DNA of 64,000 nt from Streptomyces sp. B21-083 (GCF_036898825.1 NZ_JARUND010000002.1:806001-870000), one strand, 5' to 3'; numbered from the stretch's first letter, positions 43,240 to 52,148 are shown. The notes: a model not told the origin generated them from the sequence alone. Numbers and translations are program-made.

Positions 43240-43584
43240 CCCGAGGCCGTTCCACCGCAGCGTGCTGATGGGGAAGACCTTCGGCATTCGCTCCGCGACG
43301 GCAGTCGGGAGCGTTCGAGGATCTCGAAGAACCGCGGGGCGCCCGGCACCAGGCGGAGCGCTACGGCAGGCTCGGTGCTATGCCGATCGGCGCGCAGCCG
43401 GCCGGGGCCCGGCGGGCTGCGGTGCGAGCGTCTGTGGCCAACTTGCCGTCTCCATACAGCAGGTGGCTCACGCCAACGCTGCTTACGTTCCCAAGGCGTT
43501 CCGATCACGCTTCGGCTGCGGGACACGGACGGGCGGCTCCGTGGGAGTCCGCCCGTCGCAGTGTTCAGCGTGCGCCACCCGTCC
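43240..43584. other. 345 bp between E2 and the DoxX gene, no gene seen
   Basis: A convergent intergenic region. A GC-rich part near 43520-43570 (CGGACGGGCGGCTC, then GTCCGCCCGTCG) could fold into a terminator-like hairpin. Nothing else is supported. Confidence 0.35.
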
Positions 43585-44016
43585 TCAGTGCTGCCCCTTG
43601 CGGTGGTAGCGCTCGGCGAGTCGGGCCAGTGCGACTGCGGCGAGAAGCAGACCGAAGTCCCGCAGCGCAATGTCGTAGTAGTCGGGGATGGTCAGCAGGT
43701 TGACGATGATGCCGGCGAGCCAGCCCGCCACCAGCCAGGCCCCGAAGCGGGGAGCGAGGGCCACGGCGACGCCGGCCACGATCTCGATCACGCCCACGGC
43801 GTACATGGCCTGCTGGGCGCTGCCGGGGACGATGTCGTTGATCCACGGCGCGAGGTAGGTGGGCCAGTCCACGAGCAGGTTGGCGAACTTGTCCAGTCCG
43901 AACAGGATCGGCGCCACCGTGAAGGCGGTGCGCAGAATCACGAACGCCTGATAGCCGGGATCGGCGAGCACCGCCCGGCCTGGCGCGGAGGGTGTGGTGC
44001 TTGTGGTGGAGGACAT
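43585..44016 (-). CDS. DoxX-like integral membrane protein
   Basis: A 143-residue protein with four predicted membrane helices (VILRTAFTVAPILFGLDKFA, MYAVGVIEIVAGVAVALAPR, WLVAGWLAGIIVNLLTI, DFGLLLAAVALARLAERY). This is the layout of DoxX/DUF4395-like quinol-oxidase-associated proteins, and FGLDKFANLLVDWPTYLAPW matches this group. The start ATG at 44016 has GAAGGAAGG. It is divergent from the regulator at 44087 with a shared operator-like repeat, so it is probably the regulator's target. Confidence 0.8.
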   Translation of the reverse strand: MSSTTSTTPSAPGRAVLADPGYQAFVILRTAFTVAPILFGLDKFANLLVDWPTYLAPWINDIVPGSAQQAMYAVGVIEIVAGVAVALAPRFGAWLVAGWLAGIIVNLLTIPDYYDIALRDFGLLLAAVALARLAERYHRKGQH

Positions 44017-44046
44017 GATCGGCCTTCCTTCTATCGATGACTCTCA

Positions 44047-44081
44047 TTAACTATAGAAGCCCGGTTTCCTTCTTTAGTCAA
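44047..44081. promoter_or_regulatory. operator between DoxX and COG2345-type regulator genes
   Basis: TTAACTATAGAA (44047-44058) and TTCTTTAGTCAA (44070-44081) are inverted repeats agreeing at 10 of 12 positions with 11 bp between. The region is sharply AT-rich. On the minus strand a TATAGT -10-like hexamer falls in it, so a bound repressor would cover the DoxX promoter. Confidence 0.55.
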
Positions 44082-44086
44082 CGCCA

Positions 44087-44791
44087 ATGGGTTTTACACT
44101 GGTGTTCGTGAACGACCCGAACGAAGTACGTGACGCCGACGTCTCCGCCATCGCAGCCCTCGATGAGCCGACGCGCAGGAGGCTGTACGACCATGTGGCG
44201 CGCCAGCCGGGAGCCGTCAGCCGGGACGAGGCAGCCGCCGCCCTGGGCCTGGCCCGGCAGACCGCGGCCTTCCACCTCGACCGGCTCGCCGATGAATCCC
44301 TGCTCGACGTGGTCTATGAGCGACGCAGCGGACGGGCGGGGCCAGGAGCGGGCAGGCCGGCCAAGCTGTACCGGCGCTCGACGAAACAGGTGGCCGTCAG
44401 CCTGCCGGACCGACGCTACGAGATGGCCGGACGGCTCCTCGCCCAGGCCGTGGAGGAAGCCGACGCAACGGGTGAGCCGGTGAGGGATGTACTGCACCGC
44501 AAGGCCGAAGAGCTCGGCACGCAGTTGGGCGGGCAGGACAGCGCCTGCCTCTTCGACCTGCTGGAGCGGCACGGCTTCGAACCGGCCTGCGAGAACGGCG
44601 CCATCGTGCTGGGCAACTGCCCCTTCCACGCCCTGGCCCGTGAACACACACAGACGGTGTGCAGCATGAACCTGCACCTGCTGCGCGGCGTCCTGAACGG
44701 ACTGGACGAGGCAGGGTTTGCCGCACGTCTGGCACCCAGCCCCGGCCGGTGCTGTGTACGACTCGAGCCTGCACCGACGGTCACCCAATAG
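44087..44791 (+). CDS. COG2345-type helix-turn-helix regulator with conserved cysteines
   Basis: A 234-residue winged-helix regulator (IAALDEPTRRRLYDHVARQP, AAAALGLARQTAAFHLDRLA). The C-terminal ligand domain carries Cys residues in the pattern C...NC-x13-C...CC (ACENGAIVLGNCPFHALARE, HTQTVCSMNLH, RCCVRL). This resembles SufR-type sensors that hold an iron-sulfur cluster. It may therefore sense redox or iron, but that is inference. The ATG at 44087 is taken as start; a GTG at 44108 is an alternative, since the operator ends only 5 bp before 44087. A broken homologue lies at 57234. Confidence 0.8.
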   Translation: MGFTLVFVNDPNEVRDADVSAIAALDEPTRRRLYDHVARQPGAVSRDEAAAALGLARQTAAFHLDRLADESLLDVVYERRSGRAGPGAGRPAKLYRRSTKQVAVSLPDRRYEMAGRLLAQAVEEADATGEPVRDVLHRKAEELGTQLGGQDSACLFDLLERHGFEPACENGAIVLGNCPFHALAREHTQTVCSMNLHLLRGVLNGLDEAGFAARLAPSPGRCCVRLEPAPTVTQ

Positions 44792-45035
44792 CTCCCCACC
44801 CACCGCGTCACGGACTGGGTCACGGGAACAGCGAAGCCCGCCGGACCGCCCTTTGTCCGCGTCACCGCGGCTCGACGATCTCGGCTTTGAGCTCGGACCT
44901 GAACGAGCGGCAGGACCTCAGCCGGACAGCCGTCCTCCGTCACGTCTCCAGCCGCCTGGGAGGCCCTTGTGGCGCTTGGCGCACACACCGTCGCGGCCGT
45001 CGGTCCGACTCCGGATTCCTGCACGGGCCAGTCTT

Positions 45036-45070
45036 TGGGCAGGTTGCCCATGACAAGGGCCGGGTGGCCC
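45036..45070. promoter_or_regulatory. DosR/OsdR-type box and adjoining palindrome upstream of CBS protein
   Basis: GGGCC-GGGT-GGCCC (45057-45070) is a perfect-arm box 69 bp before the CBS-BON start. Just upstream, TGGGCA-GGT-TGCCCA (45036-45050) is a second palindrome of different sequence. The two together look like a composite control region in the otherwise gene-free 44792-45139. Confidence 0.65.
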
Positions 45071-45139
45071 ATAGGAGGCGTCGCGTCCCCCATGGATGCT
45101 TGGGGGGAGAAGGCCACCCACGGGACGGAGACAGAAGCC

Positions 45140-45916
45140 ATGCAGCATCGGACGGTGAGCGACCTGATGACCACATCCGTCGTACGGGTGCGGCAGGACA
45201 CCGGTTTCAAGGAGATCGTCAAGCTGTTCGCCCAGCACGACATCACCGCCGTCCCGGTCGTCGACGGCGACGACCGCCCGCTGGGTGTGGTCTCCGAGAC
45301 GGACCTGCTGCACAAGCAGGCGGGACAGGTGGATCCGGCGGGACTGCTGCCGGTCCTCAACCCGCAGTACTCTGACCGAGCCAGGACCGAGGCGACCACA
45401 GCCAAGGGACTGATGAGCAGTCCAGCCATCACCGCCCGTCCGCAATGGACGGTCGTCGAGGCCGCCCAGGTGATGGAAGTCCACCGCGTCAAACGACTAC
45501 TGGTAGTGGACGAGGCCGAACGGCTTATGGGCGTGGTCAGCCGCGCCGACCTGCTGCGGGTGTTTTTGCGCGGGGACCACGCCATCCGGGACGAAATCGC
45601 CGAGGTCGTACTTGTACGCACGCTGGGCACCGCGCCCACCGCGGTGACAGTGCGCGTCGTCGACGGCAACGTCTTTCTCAGTGGGACCGTCGAGCGGAAG
45701 TCCCTCATCCCCCTCGTCATCCGGCTGTGCCAAGGCGTGGACGGAGTGATCGACGTCGCCGCCGATCGGTTGGGCCATCGAGTCGACGACGTCTGCGGGA
45801 ATGCGGCCCTCGGCCATCCGGCCGCGACGGCGACGGCGACGGCGACGGCGGAAGAACCCGAAACCGCCTGGCGTGAGCGAAGCAATCGACCTTCTGTAGA
45901 AGCTCACCGGGCCTGA
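45140..45916 (+). CDS. CBS-domain pair with BON domain
   Basis: A 258-residue protein. Two CBS motifs (VSDLMTTSVVRVRQDTGFKE, then ITAVPVVDGDDRPLGVVSET; and AKGLMSSPAITARPQWTVVE, then RLLVVDEAERLMGVVSRADL) form an adenosine-nucleotide-binding module. A BON domain follows (VTVRVVDGNVFLSGTVERKS, GVDGVIDVAADRL), which usually contacts membranes or lipids. The tail has a short Ala-Thr repeat. CBS proteins such as mycobacterial HRP1 are strongly hypoxia-induced. I took the ATG at 45140. A DosR-type box lies 69 bp upstream. Confidence 0.92.
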   Translation: MQHRTVSDLMTTSVVRVRQDTGFKEIVKLFAQHDITAVPVVDGDDRPLGVVSETDLLHKQAGQVDPAGLLPVLNPQYSDRARTEATTAKGLMSSPAITARPQWTVVEAAQVMEVHRVKRLLVVDEAERLMGVVSRADLLRVFLRGDHAIRDEIAEVVLVRTLGTAPTAVTVRVVDGNVFLSGTVERKSLIPLVIRLCQGVDGVIDVAADRLGHRVDDVCGNAALGHPAATATATATAEEPETAWRERSNRPSVEAHRA

Positions 45917-45983
45917 TCCTGAAGGCTCCAGCCACCCCCCACCGCACCGTGGCATGAGCGGCGAAACCGTCTGGAAGACCGTC

Positions 45984-46448
45984 ATGTCAAGTAGCAACCA
46001 CCGCCCGATCACTGCCTGGCCGCGCCAATCCCTGGAAGTCTCCGGCGATGAGGCCCTGGAGCTGCTGGGCGGAGTGTCCCTGGGCAGAATCGTCTTCACC
46101 CGGCAGGCTCTCCCGACCATCCGCCCCGTCAACCACGTGTTGGATCATGGCGACGTCATCATCCGCACTCACGAGGGCGCATCCCTGACCTCCCAGGTCC
46201 GGGATGCCGACGGGCGCGGCGTCGTCGTCGCCTACGAAGCCGACTCGATCGACCCGGACACCCACCTCGGCTGGAGCGTCGTCGTCACGGGCTACGCCCT
46301 CCTGATCACCGACCCGGGCGAACTCGCACGCTACCGGTCGATGCTGCGCCCCTGGGCGAACCAGGACATGGACTACGCCGTCCGCATTCACCCCGCCCTG
46401 GTTACCGGCATCCGGCTCACCGTCCCGCCACTCATGGCAGACAGTTGA
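45984..46448 (+). CDS. pyridoxamine 5'-phosphate oxidase-fold protein
   Basis: A 154-residue flavin-binding split-barrel protein of the type common in actinobacterial dormancy clusters. It reads ALELLGGVSLGRIVFTRQAL, TIRPVNHVLDHGDVIIRTHE, VVVAYEADSIDPDTHLGWSV and VTGYALLITDPGELARYRSM. Members bind F420, FMN or haem; which one is not visible. The ATG at 45984 has GGAAGA upstream, and an earlier ATG at 45954 is possible. It follows the CBS-BON gene by 67 bp and may share its promoter. Confidence 0.88.
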   Translation: MSSSNHRPITAWPRQSLEVSGDEALELLGGVSLGRIVFTRQALPTIRPVNHVLDHGDVIIRTHEGASLTSQVRDADGRGVVVAYEADSIDPDTHLGWSVVVTGYALLITDPGELARYRSMLRPWANQDMDYAVRIHPALVTGIRLTVPPLMADS

Positions 46449-46567
46449 CCCGACGGCAGACCAAAGCGGCAGGCACCAGGAAGCCGTGGTGCAGCAGGAT
46501 CAGCAACCCGCATTTCGACAACCGCGTGTTGAGGTGCTGGGGCCCGGTGCCGGACGGCCCTGCCTCA

Positions 46568-46581
46568 GGGCCGAGTGGCCC
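46568..46581. promoter_or_regulatory. DosR/OsdR-type box upstream of cyclic-nucleotide-binding protein
   Basis: GGGCC-GAGT-GGCCC, perfect arms, lies 254 bp before the start at 46836 in the 387-bp gene-free interval 46449-46835. The distance suggests either a long leader or a missed small gene. A looser pair GGGCC...GGCCC surrounds 46540-46560. Confidence 0.55.
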
Positions 46582-46835
46582 CTGGTTGGAGCCGGCACAC
46601 GGAAACATGCTGGAGGTGTCACATCACCGCGCCCCTCTCGGGAAGGTCGTGGAGGCATCCGCATCACGCGGCCTCATAGAGGCGGAATCTAGGCGCCGCG
46701 ACTTTCTGGTTCATGGTTCGCAGGGCCCGTACGGGCCGCAGTTGTCGTCTTCAAACCGTCAAGCGGCTGCTTGCGGGCATCACACGGGACATCGATCTCA
46801 CGCACGATGTCCAGACTCGTCAGAAGGGCAGAGGC

Positions 46836-47288
46836 ATGACCAATTCTCCCACATCCAGCATGACCAGGGCGCTGCCCGCGGAGCACCGGGAGCGGCTGAT
46901 GTGCGCCGCGAAGGAGGTGTCGTTCCCGCACGGGACACGCCTCTTCGAGGAGGGCGGGCGCGCTGACCGGCTCTGGGTCATCCGTACCGGCACGGTCGCC
47001 CTCGACATCCATGTGCCCGGCCGCCGGGCAGCAGTCATCGAGGTCCTGGGCCACAACGAACTCGTCGGCTGGTCCTGGCTGTTCGGCCCGCACACCTGGC
47101 ATCTGGGCGCCGAAACGACAAGCCCGGTACGGGCCTACGAATTCGACGCCATGGAGGTACGCGCGATGTGTCAGGACGATCCTGTGCTGGCAGTGACGGT
47201 GACCCAGTGGGTGGGCGATGTACTCGCCCACCGGTTGCGCGCAGCCAGGACCCGCCTCCTGGACCTGTATGCCCCGTACGGCAGTTAG
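46836..47288 (+). CDS. cyclic-nucleotide-binding (Crp-type) domain protein without DNA-binding domain
   Basis: A 150-residue protein consisting only of a Crp/Fnr cNMP-binding barrel (VSFPHGTRLFEEGGRADRLW, VIRTGTVALDIHVPGRRAAV, IEVLGHNELVGWSWLFGPHT) and a C-terminal helix (VTVTQWVGDVLAHRLRAART). The helix-turn-helix of Crp is absent, so it is not a direct DNA regulator; it probably acts as a sensor partner. The start ATG at 46836 has GAAGGG upstream. Such stand-alone proteins recur in actinobacterial stress clusters. Confidence 0.88.
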   Translation: MTNSPTSSMTRALPAEHRERLMCAAKEVSFPHGTRLFEEGGRADRLWVIRTGTVALDIHVPGRRAAVIEVLGHNELVGWSWLFGPHTWHLGAETTSPVRAYEFDAMEVRAMCQDDPVLAVTVTQWVGDVLAHRLRAARTRLLDLYAPYGS

Positions 47289-47449
47289 AGCCCGTAAGGG
47301 CCTGCGTCCTGACCACGCCCACGGAGTAGGTCTGGAGTCGCAGTGCCGGCGCCGTGTGTAGTCCCGCGCCATGTTCACCGACAGGACGCGGGACCAGTGC
47401 GGTAGAAGACTCCCCGCCCCTGCCACACCCGGGGCGGACCTTGAGGCCG

Positions 47450-48037
47450 TCAGCCGGTCTTGTGCCCCCATCCCGGACCTACCTGATCCCACTCCGTGCC
47501 CCAGCAATCCGTGGCCCCTTGTTCCACCCGCTTGCGTACCCCCCACCCCGCCAGCAGGACCGCCGCACCTCCGGCGGCAGCTGTGCCCGAACCGGTCAGC
47601 GCGAGCAACGCCGTCTTCTGCGCCGGGCCGATCGGGGCCGGCACGAGATGGCCCTCGCCGTCCGTCCACACCATGATGGCCGTACCAGCCCTGGTACCTG
47701 GATCTACTCTCGTCCAGTCTGTCCGGACGGTTCCGTCGGTGTCGGTCCAGCGCACGTCCGCTATGACGTGGTCGTACACGGAACCTGTCTCCACATCGTG
47801 CGCAGGGGCCGGCGCCGCGCGCACCAGCACCGCGGAGACGGAACTGGCTTCCGCCCGCTGCCGGTCCACCACGCCCGCGAGGGAGTCCGCGCCTGCGATG
47901 CCCGCAGCAACACCGCCGGCCACCGCCAGCGCCCAGGTGCCGAGCAGGATCCGCGTCTCCAGCACGTCGCTGGGTCGACGGAGCTCGTTAGGCCGCCACC
48001 GCCATCCTCGAATCTTGGTGCGAGTGGTCTTCCGCAT
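47450..48037 (-). CDS. Rv1733c-like two-helix membrane protein
   Basis: A 195-residue membrane protein. RRPSDVLETRILLGTWALAV begins the first helix (about 31-50). An extracytoplasmic domain follows (VYDHVIADVRWTDTDGTVRT, DWTRVDPGTRAGTAIMVWTD). The second helix (TALLALTGSGTAAAGGAAVL) precedes a basic tail. This is the layout and motif set of the Rv1733c family, whose mycobacterial member is a DosR-regulon antigen of unknown function. It is divergent from the response regulator gene, with DosR-type boxes between. Confidence 0.85.
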   Translation of the reverse strand: MRKTTRTKIRGWRWRPNELRRPSDVLETRILLGTWALAVAGGVAAGIAGADSLAGVVDRQRAEASSVSAVLVRAAPAPAHDVETGSVYDHVIADVRWTDTDGTVRTDWTRVDPGTRAGTAIMVWTDGEGHLVPAPIGPAQKTALLALTGSGTAAAGGAAVLLAGWGVRKRVEQGATDCWGTEWDQVGPGWGHKTG

Positions 48038-48106
48038 CGGTCACACCCCTCCCACGACAAGTCGGGTATTCACATGAACGTGCCATACGGGGGCCGGGCG
48101 TCGGCA

Positions 48107-48120
48107 GGGGCCTGTGGTCC
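48107..48120. promoter_or_regulatory. DosR/OsdR-type box upstream of Rv1733c-like gene
   Basis: GGGGC-CTGT-GGTCC lies 69 bp before the Rv1733c-like start (minus strand). Its core CCTGTGG is identical to that of the universal stress protein box. Confidence 0.6.
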
Positions 48121-48161
48121 GTTACGGGTGGGCCGATCGGGGTAGGCCGGGGTGTGAATGG

Positions 48162-48175
48162 GGGCCGGTCGGCCC
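48162..48175. promoter_or_regulatory. DosR/OsdR-type box upstream of the response regulator
   Basis: GGGCC-GGTC-GGCCC, perfect arms, lies 82 bp before the regulator start at 48258, which suggests autoregulation. Confidence 0.65.
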
Positions 48176-48257
48176 TAGTGGTAGCGGCTCTACAAGACGA
48201 CGATCGTCATGACGGGCAGCATGCGGTCCGTAGTCCACCGGGGAACGAGGGGTCGTC

Positions 48258-48959
48258 ATGGCCAAGGCACGGACCTTCACCGAGCAGGACCCGATCCGGG
48301 TCTTCCTGGTTGACGATCACGAAGTGGTGCGACGGGGGCTCACCGATCTTCTGGACACCGAACCGGACATCTCGGTGGTGGGCGACGCAGGCGGCGTCGC
48401 CCAGGCACTGGCACGCGGCCCGGCGTTGCGCCCGGACGTGGCCGTGCTCGACGTACGCCTCCTGGACGGCGACGGGATCACCGTCTGTCGGGAGCTGCGC
48501 AGCCAGATGCCGGAACTCGCCTGTCTGATGCTGACGTCGTTCGACGACGAGGAGGCCCTGCTCGATGCGATCATGGCCGGCGCGGCGGGCTACGTTCTCA
48601 AGCAGATCAAGGGATCCGACCTGGTTTCGGTGGTACGTACGGTCGCCTCCGGCCAGTCGATGCTGGATCCCGCCACGACGGCCCGGCTGATGCGGTCGCT
48701 GCGTGCGGACCCGGCCGTGGAACCGGCCATCGCCCCCGAACTGGCCGCACTGTCGCCCCGCGAGCGGGACATTCTCGCTCTGATCGGCGACGGGCTCACC
48801 AACCGCCAGATCGGCAGGAAGCTCTACCTGTCGGAGAAGACGGTGAAGAACCACATCTCCCGGCTGCTGGCCAAACTGGGCGTCCAGCGCAGAGTCCAGG
48901 CAGCGGTCATCTCCAGCCATCTGCAACAGCCCGGTACCACCGCCCCACCAGAACGATGA
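48258..48959 (+). CDS. NarL/FixJ-type response regulator, DosR/OsdR-like
   Basis: A 233-residue response regulator. The receiver domain has the acidic pair in FLVDDHEVVRRGL and the phospho-acceptor Asp65 in VAVLDVRLLDGDG, with Lys in GYVLKQIKG. The C-terminal LuxR helix-turn-helix is LSPRERDILALIGDGLTNRQ followed by IGRKLYLSEKTVKNHISRLL. The EKTVKN...SRLLAKLG..RR.QAAV string is that of DosR/DevR, including the DNA-contacting Lys-x-x-Lys-Asn. The histidine kinase lies 375 bp downstream on the other strand. The start ATG follows GGAACGAGG. Confidence 0.92.
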   Translation: MAKARTFTEQDPIRVFLVDDHEVVRRGLTDLLDTEPDISVVGDAGGVAQALARGPALRPDVAVLDVRLLDGDGITVCRELRSQMPELACLMLTSFDDEEALLDAIMAGAAGYVLKQIKGSDLVSVVRTVASGQSMLDPATTARLMRSLRADPAVEPAIAPELAALSPRERDILALIGDGLTNRQIGRKLYLSEKTVKNHISRLLAKLGVQRRVQAAVISSHLQQPGTTAPPER

Positions 48960-49334
48960 AAGCGCCCCAGCCCGACGCCCTCGCCCTGTTCGAGAAGTAG
49001 GTCTGGCGCTCCGAGCCCGCCGCAGGGCGCTATGGCGCCGCCTCCGTTACCCCGCTCGCCGCTCAGACCGGTCCGAGGCCCAGCTGCCCCGATCGGTACA
49101 ACGGCAGATCTCATCCCTCGTCAGCGCCTGTCCCGACTCCGCAGGAGCTGATCTCGGCGAATGACGACGCGCTTTGATCCGCAGCATCCGGCCCCGGCGC
49201 GCCTTCCGGCACACCGGCCGGGAACCGCGTCCGGCACGAGCCGCTCACGCGTTCGAATGCAGCTGTCTGGCCGCGCAGAGGCGGCGTTCCGCCGTGGCGT
49301 ACGGCTCGGCGCACGCGCTGAGGGGCAAGCTCCA
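48960..49334. other. 375 bp between convergent regulator and kinase genes, no gene seen
   Basis: Only noise frames are present. No strong terminator hairpin was identified by eye. Confidence 0.4.
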
Positions 49335-51083
49335 TCAGACTTCCGGTGCGTCTGGCGCAGCCCGGTTCACGGGGACCCGCCACACCATGCTCGTACCGCC
49401 GCCCTGCGGCCGTACACCGAGCGACATCGTCCCGCCCCGTTCCTCGGCGCGCTCTTCCATATTCTTCAGCCCACTGCGCACGACCCCGTCCGGCACTCCG
49501 CGGCCGTCGTCTGACACCGTGAGCGTCAGCTCGCCCGCGCTACACCTCAGCCGGATGTCCACGGCGCGTGCCCCGGAGTGGCGGGCTGTGTTGCTGAGCG
49601 CCTCGCCGAGCACCGCGACGGTGTCGTCTGCGATGTCGGCCGGAACCTCGGTCTCCACGAGCCCTTCGATCTGCAGCGCCGGCGGGAACCCGAGCGTGGC
49701 GGCAACGCTACTGACGGCCTCGGTCACCCGGCCGCGCAACCCGCTGCCTTGCCTGGTGCCGTCACCGTGTGTACGCAGCCCGAAGATAGTAGAACGAATG
49801 ATCTTGATGGTGTCGTCGAGGTCGTCGACGGTCCGCGTCAGCCGTTCCACGGCCTCAGGGTGCTCCACAAACCGCTGAGTGCTCTGCAAGGTCATCCCGG
49901 CCGCGAAGAGCCGCTGGATGGCAAGGTCGTGGAGGTCGCGGGCTATCCGGTCGCGGTCCTTGAGCAGGGTGATCTGTTCCGCCTCCCGGCGCCGCTCGGC
50001 CAGCTCCAGCGCCAGAGCCGCCTGACCGGCGAACCCGAGGAGCGGACTGGTATCCGTCTCCCCGAAGGCACTGCTTCCGGCCACGCGCCCCAGCAGCAGC
50101 ACCCCGCGGGACTTCCCGTTGGTACCGAGCGGCACCGCGACCACAGGCCCGAGCCCGGCCCATTGCCGTTCCTCACGACCGGCGCGGGAGTCCTGTTGGA
50201 TGTCTGTGCTGACCACTGGCCGCGTCGTGCCCAGCGCATCCCTGATGAACCGGTCCTGTCCCGACAGCACCAGCCCGCTGCGCCGCTCGGCGTCCAGGCC
50301 GACTGCGAGCATCGGCCGCAGGCTGTCCTCGCCCAGTACCCGCTCCGCGACCATCCCGACGTCCGCGGCGACGATCGTCCGGGCCTTCTCTGCGATCAGC
50401 TCCAGGACCTCGGAGCTCGATACCCCGGTCAGCAGGCTGCGGGTGACCTCCTCGCTGGCGAGGATCCAGCGTTCCCTGCGCATGGCCCCTTCGTAGAGCC
50501 GCGCGTTCTCGATGGCGACGCCGGCCGCGACTGCAAGCGTGGACAGGACCGCTTCGTCCTCCTCGTCGAACTCCTTCGCGTTGCGCTTCTCGGTGAGGTA
50601 GAGGTTGCCGAACACTTCGTCGCGCACCCGGATCGGCACTCCGAGGAAGGAGTGCATCGGCGGGTGACGGGGCGGGAATCCGTAGGAGGCCGGATGCTCC
50701 GAGAGCTCCGGCAGACGCAGTGTTTCCGGATGCCGGATCAGTTCCCCAAGAATTCCGTGCCCGCTGGGGACAGCCCCGATCTCCGCCCACTGTTCGTCGC
50801 TGATTCCGACGGCCAGGAACTCCGACAGCTTCTGATCGTCGTCGATTACGCCCAGTGCGCCGTATTCGGCATCCACCAGCAGGACGGCGGCTTCGACGAT
50901 GTTCCGCAGTACGTGGGGCAGATCCAGCTCCCGCCCGACAGACAGCACCGCCTCCAGCAGGCCGCGCAGCCGGCCTCGGGTGCCACGCACGGCGTCAATG
51001 CGCACCTGCAGTTCGGCCAGCAGCTCATCAAGGCGCAGCGTGGGCAGATACGGCTCGGATCCCCTGAGCCCGTCTTCGCTCAT
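49335..51083 (-). CDS. twin-GAF histidine kinase, DosS/OsdK-like oxygen or redox sensor
   Basis: A 582-residue cytoplasmic kinase. GAF-A (about 60-195) contains HPASYGFPPRHPPMHSFLGV. His140 there corresponds to the haem-ligand His149 of mycobacterial DosS (FPPYHPPM), so haem binding is likely. GAF-B spans about 220-360. The HisKA_3 box RDRIARDLHDLAIQRLFAAG gives phospho-acceptor His385 (DosS His395). HATPase_c follows (GEALSNTARHSGA, VSDDGRGVPDG). No membrane segment is present. The start ATG at 51083 is chosen as the domain-consistent one. It is convergent with its presumed partner regulator at 48258. Confidence 0.92.
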   Translation of the reverse strand: MSEDGLRGSEPYLPTLRLDELLAELQVRIDAVRGTRGRLRGLLEAVLSVGRELDLPHVLRNIVEAAVLLVDAEYGALGVIDDDQKLSEFLAVGISDEQWAEIGAVPSGHGILGELIRHPETLRLPELSEHPASYGFPPRHPPMHSFLGVPIRVRDEVFGNLYLTEKRNAKEFDEEDEAVLSTLAVAAGVAIENARLYEGAMRRERWILASEEVTRSLLTGVSSSEVLELIAEKARTIVAADVGMVAERVLGEDSLRPMLAVGLDAERRSGLVLSGQDRFIRDALGTTRPVVSTDIQQDSRAGREERQWAGLGPVVAVPLGTNGKSRGVLLLGRVAGSSAFGETDTSPLLGFAGQAALALELAERRREAEQITLLKDRDRIARDLHDLAIQRLFAAGMTLQSTQRFVEHPEAVERLTRTVDDLDDTIKIIRSTIFGLRTHGDGTRQGSGLRGRVTEAVSSVAATLGFPPALQIEGLVETEVPADIADDTVAVLGEALSNTARHSGARAVDIRLRCSAGELTLTVSDDGRGVPDGVVRSGLKNMEERAEERGGTMSLGVRPQGGGTSMVWRVPVNRAAPDAPEV

Positions 51084-51776
51084 CGCGTCCTCCGCCCGAC
51101 TCGCCAAGTACACCGTGTGGTGAAAACCGGCGCTCCTGGTTCCATCCTCATTTCTCACCGTACGGGGTACGACCGGGCGGTGTGGCCCTTGCGGGTGAGC
51201 GCTGCACCACCAGTTGGGCGCAGGCCCCATGCGCTGTACACCAGGGAAACGGCCCGCGCTCCCCGTGCACCCCAGGGACACCATCGAATCCCCCGCGGTG
51301 ATCGTGGTGTCCGTGTGCTTGCCGTGCAGGGCCCGCCGGGCGGCGGGCGGCTGCGCCGGGGTCGCGCCATGGCGCCCGGAACGTCCCGTGTCCCGAGCCA
51401 CCACGAGTCGGTGATCCGCTCTCCTGCCTCTCGGCACCCAGGCCCCTGACTGGGCCTGTCGTGAAGGGCGTCAGCACCCTGGTGTGACGCTCCACGTCCG
51501 GACGGCATGGAGCCGACCTGCAGCCCCAGGCAGCGTCCGTGGACCGTGAGCGAGGACAGAGCCTCGGTTTGCGTACCGCTGCTTCGGGTGGAGCCGGGCA
51601 CCCCCACCAGGCGGCCTTGAAGGAGTGGCTCGGCTGGGCAAGCACCGCGTCCTCGGCGAGCCGGACCAGCTCGGTGCGTGGGGTGCGGCTCGGGTCGAGG
51701 GGGATCCATGTGCCCGGCCGGCACAGTGGCCGGCGGCGGTGCCGTGCTGTGGTGCGGCGGCGTCGGTGTGTCATGG
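51084..51776. other. 690 bp without a supported gene, with a weak DosR-type box
   Basis: TGGGC-GCAG-GCCCC (51215-51228) lies 131 bp before the kinase start and resembles the regulon box with one arm mismatch. The remainder holds only high-GC noise frames on both strands. Confidence 0.35.
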
Positions 51777-52148
51777 TCATCGGGCGGCCTTGCTGACCTG
51801 CTGGCACCGGGCGCAGTAGCGAGCCTGCGGCACGATCATCAGGCGTTCACGCGCGATGGGGCGTCGGCACAGCCGACAGGTGCCGTAGCCGCCCTCGTCC
51901 ATGCGGGCAAGGGCCTCTTCGACATCCGCGAGCACCATGCGGGCGGAGGCGGCGAGTTTGATGCGGACCTCGATCTGCGAGGCGGTCCGCTGCTGGATCA
52001 GTTCGTCGGCGCGGGATGCGGAGGCTGCCCCGATCTGCCGCAGCTGTTCCGTGCGGAACAGGCGCTGCTCGTGCAGGTTCTCGCGCAGCGTGGCCAGGTC
52101 CTCTGACGAGAGGGCCGTGCCGTGCTCACCGATGGTGTGGTGGGTCAC
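51777..52148 (-). CDS. DksA/TraR-type zinc-finger protein
   Basis: A 123-residue protein with an N-terminal helical hairpin (LSSEDLATLRENLHEQRLFR to VRIKLAASARMVLADVEEAL) and a C-terminal zinc finger, C-x2-C...C-x2-C (YGTCRLCRRPIARERLMIVP, ARYCARCQQ). DksA-like proteins enter the RNA polymerase secondary channel and modify the stringent response. I take the GTG at 52148 because GAGG lies 8 bases before it; a GTG three codons earlier has no room for a site. It is 51 bp downstream of a second DksA-like gene on the same strand. Confidence 0.9.
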   Translation of the reverse strand: MTHHTIGEHGTALSSEDLATLRENLHEQRLFRTEQLRQIGAASASRADELIQQRTASQIEVRIKLAASARMVLADVEEALARMDEGGYGTCRLCRRPIARERLMIVPQARYCARCQQVSKAAR

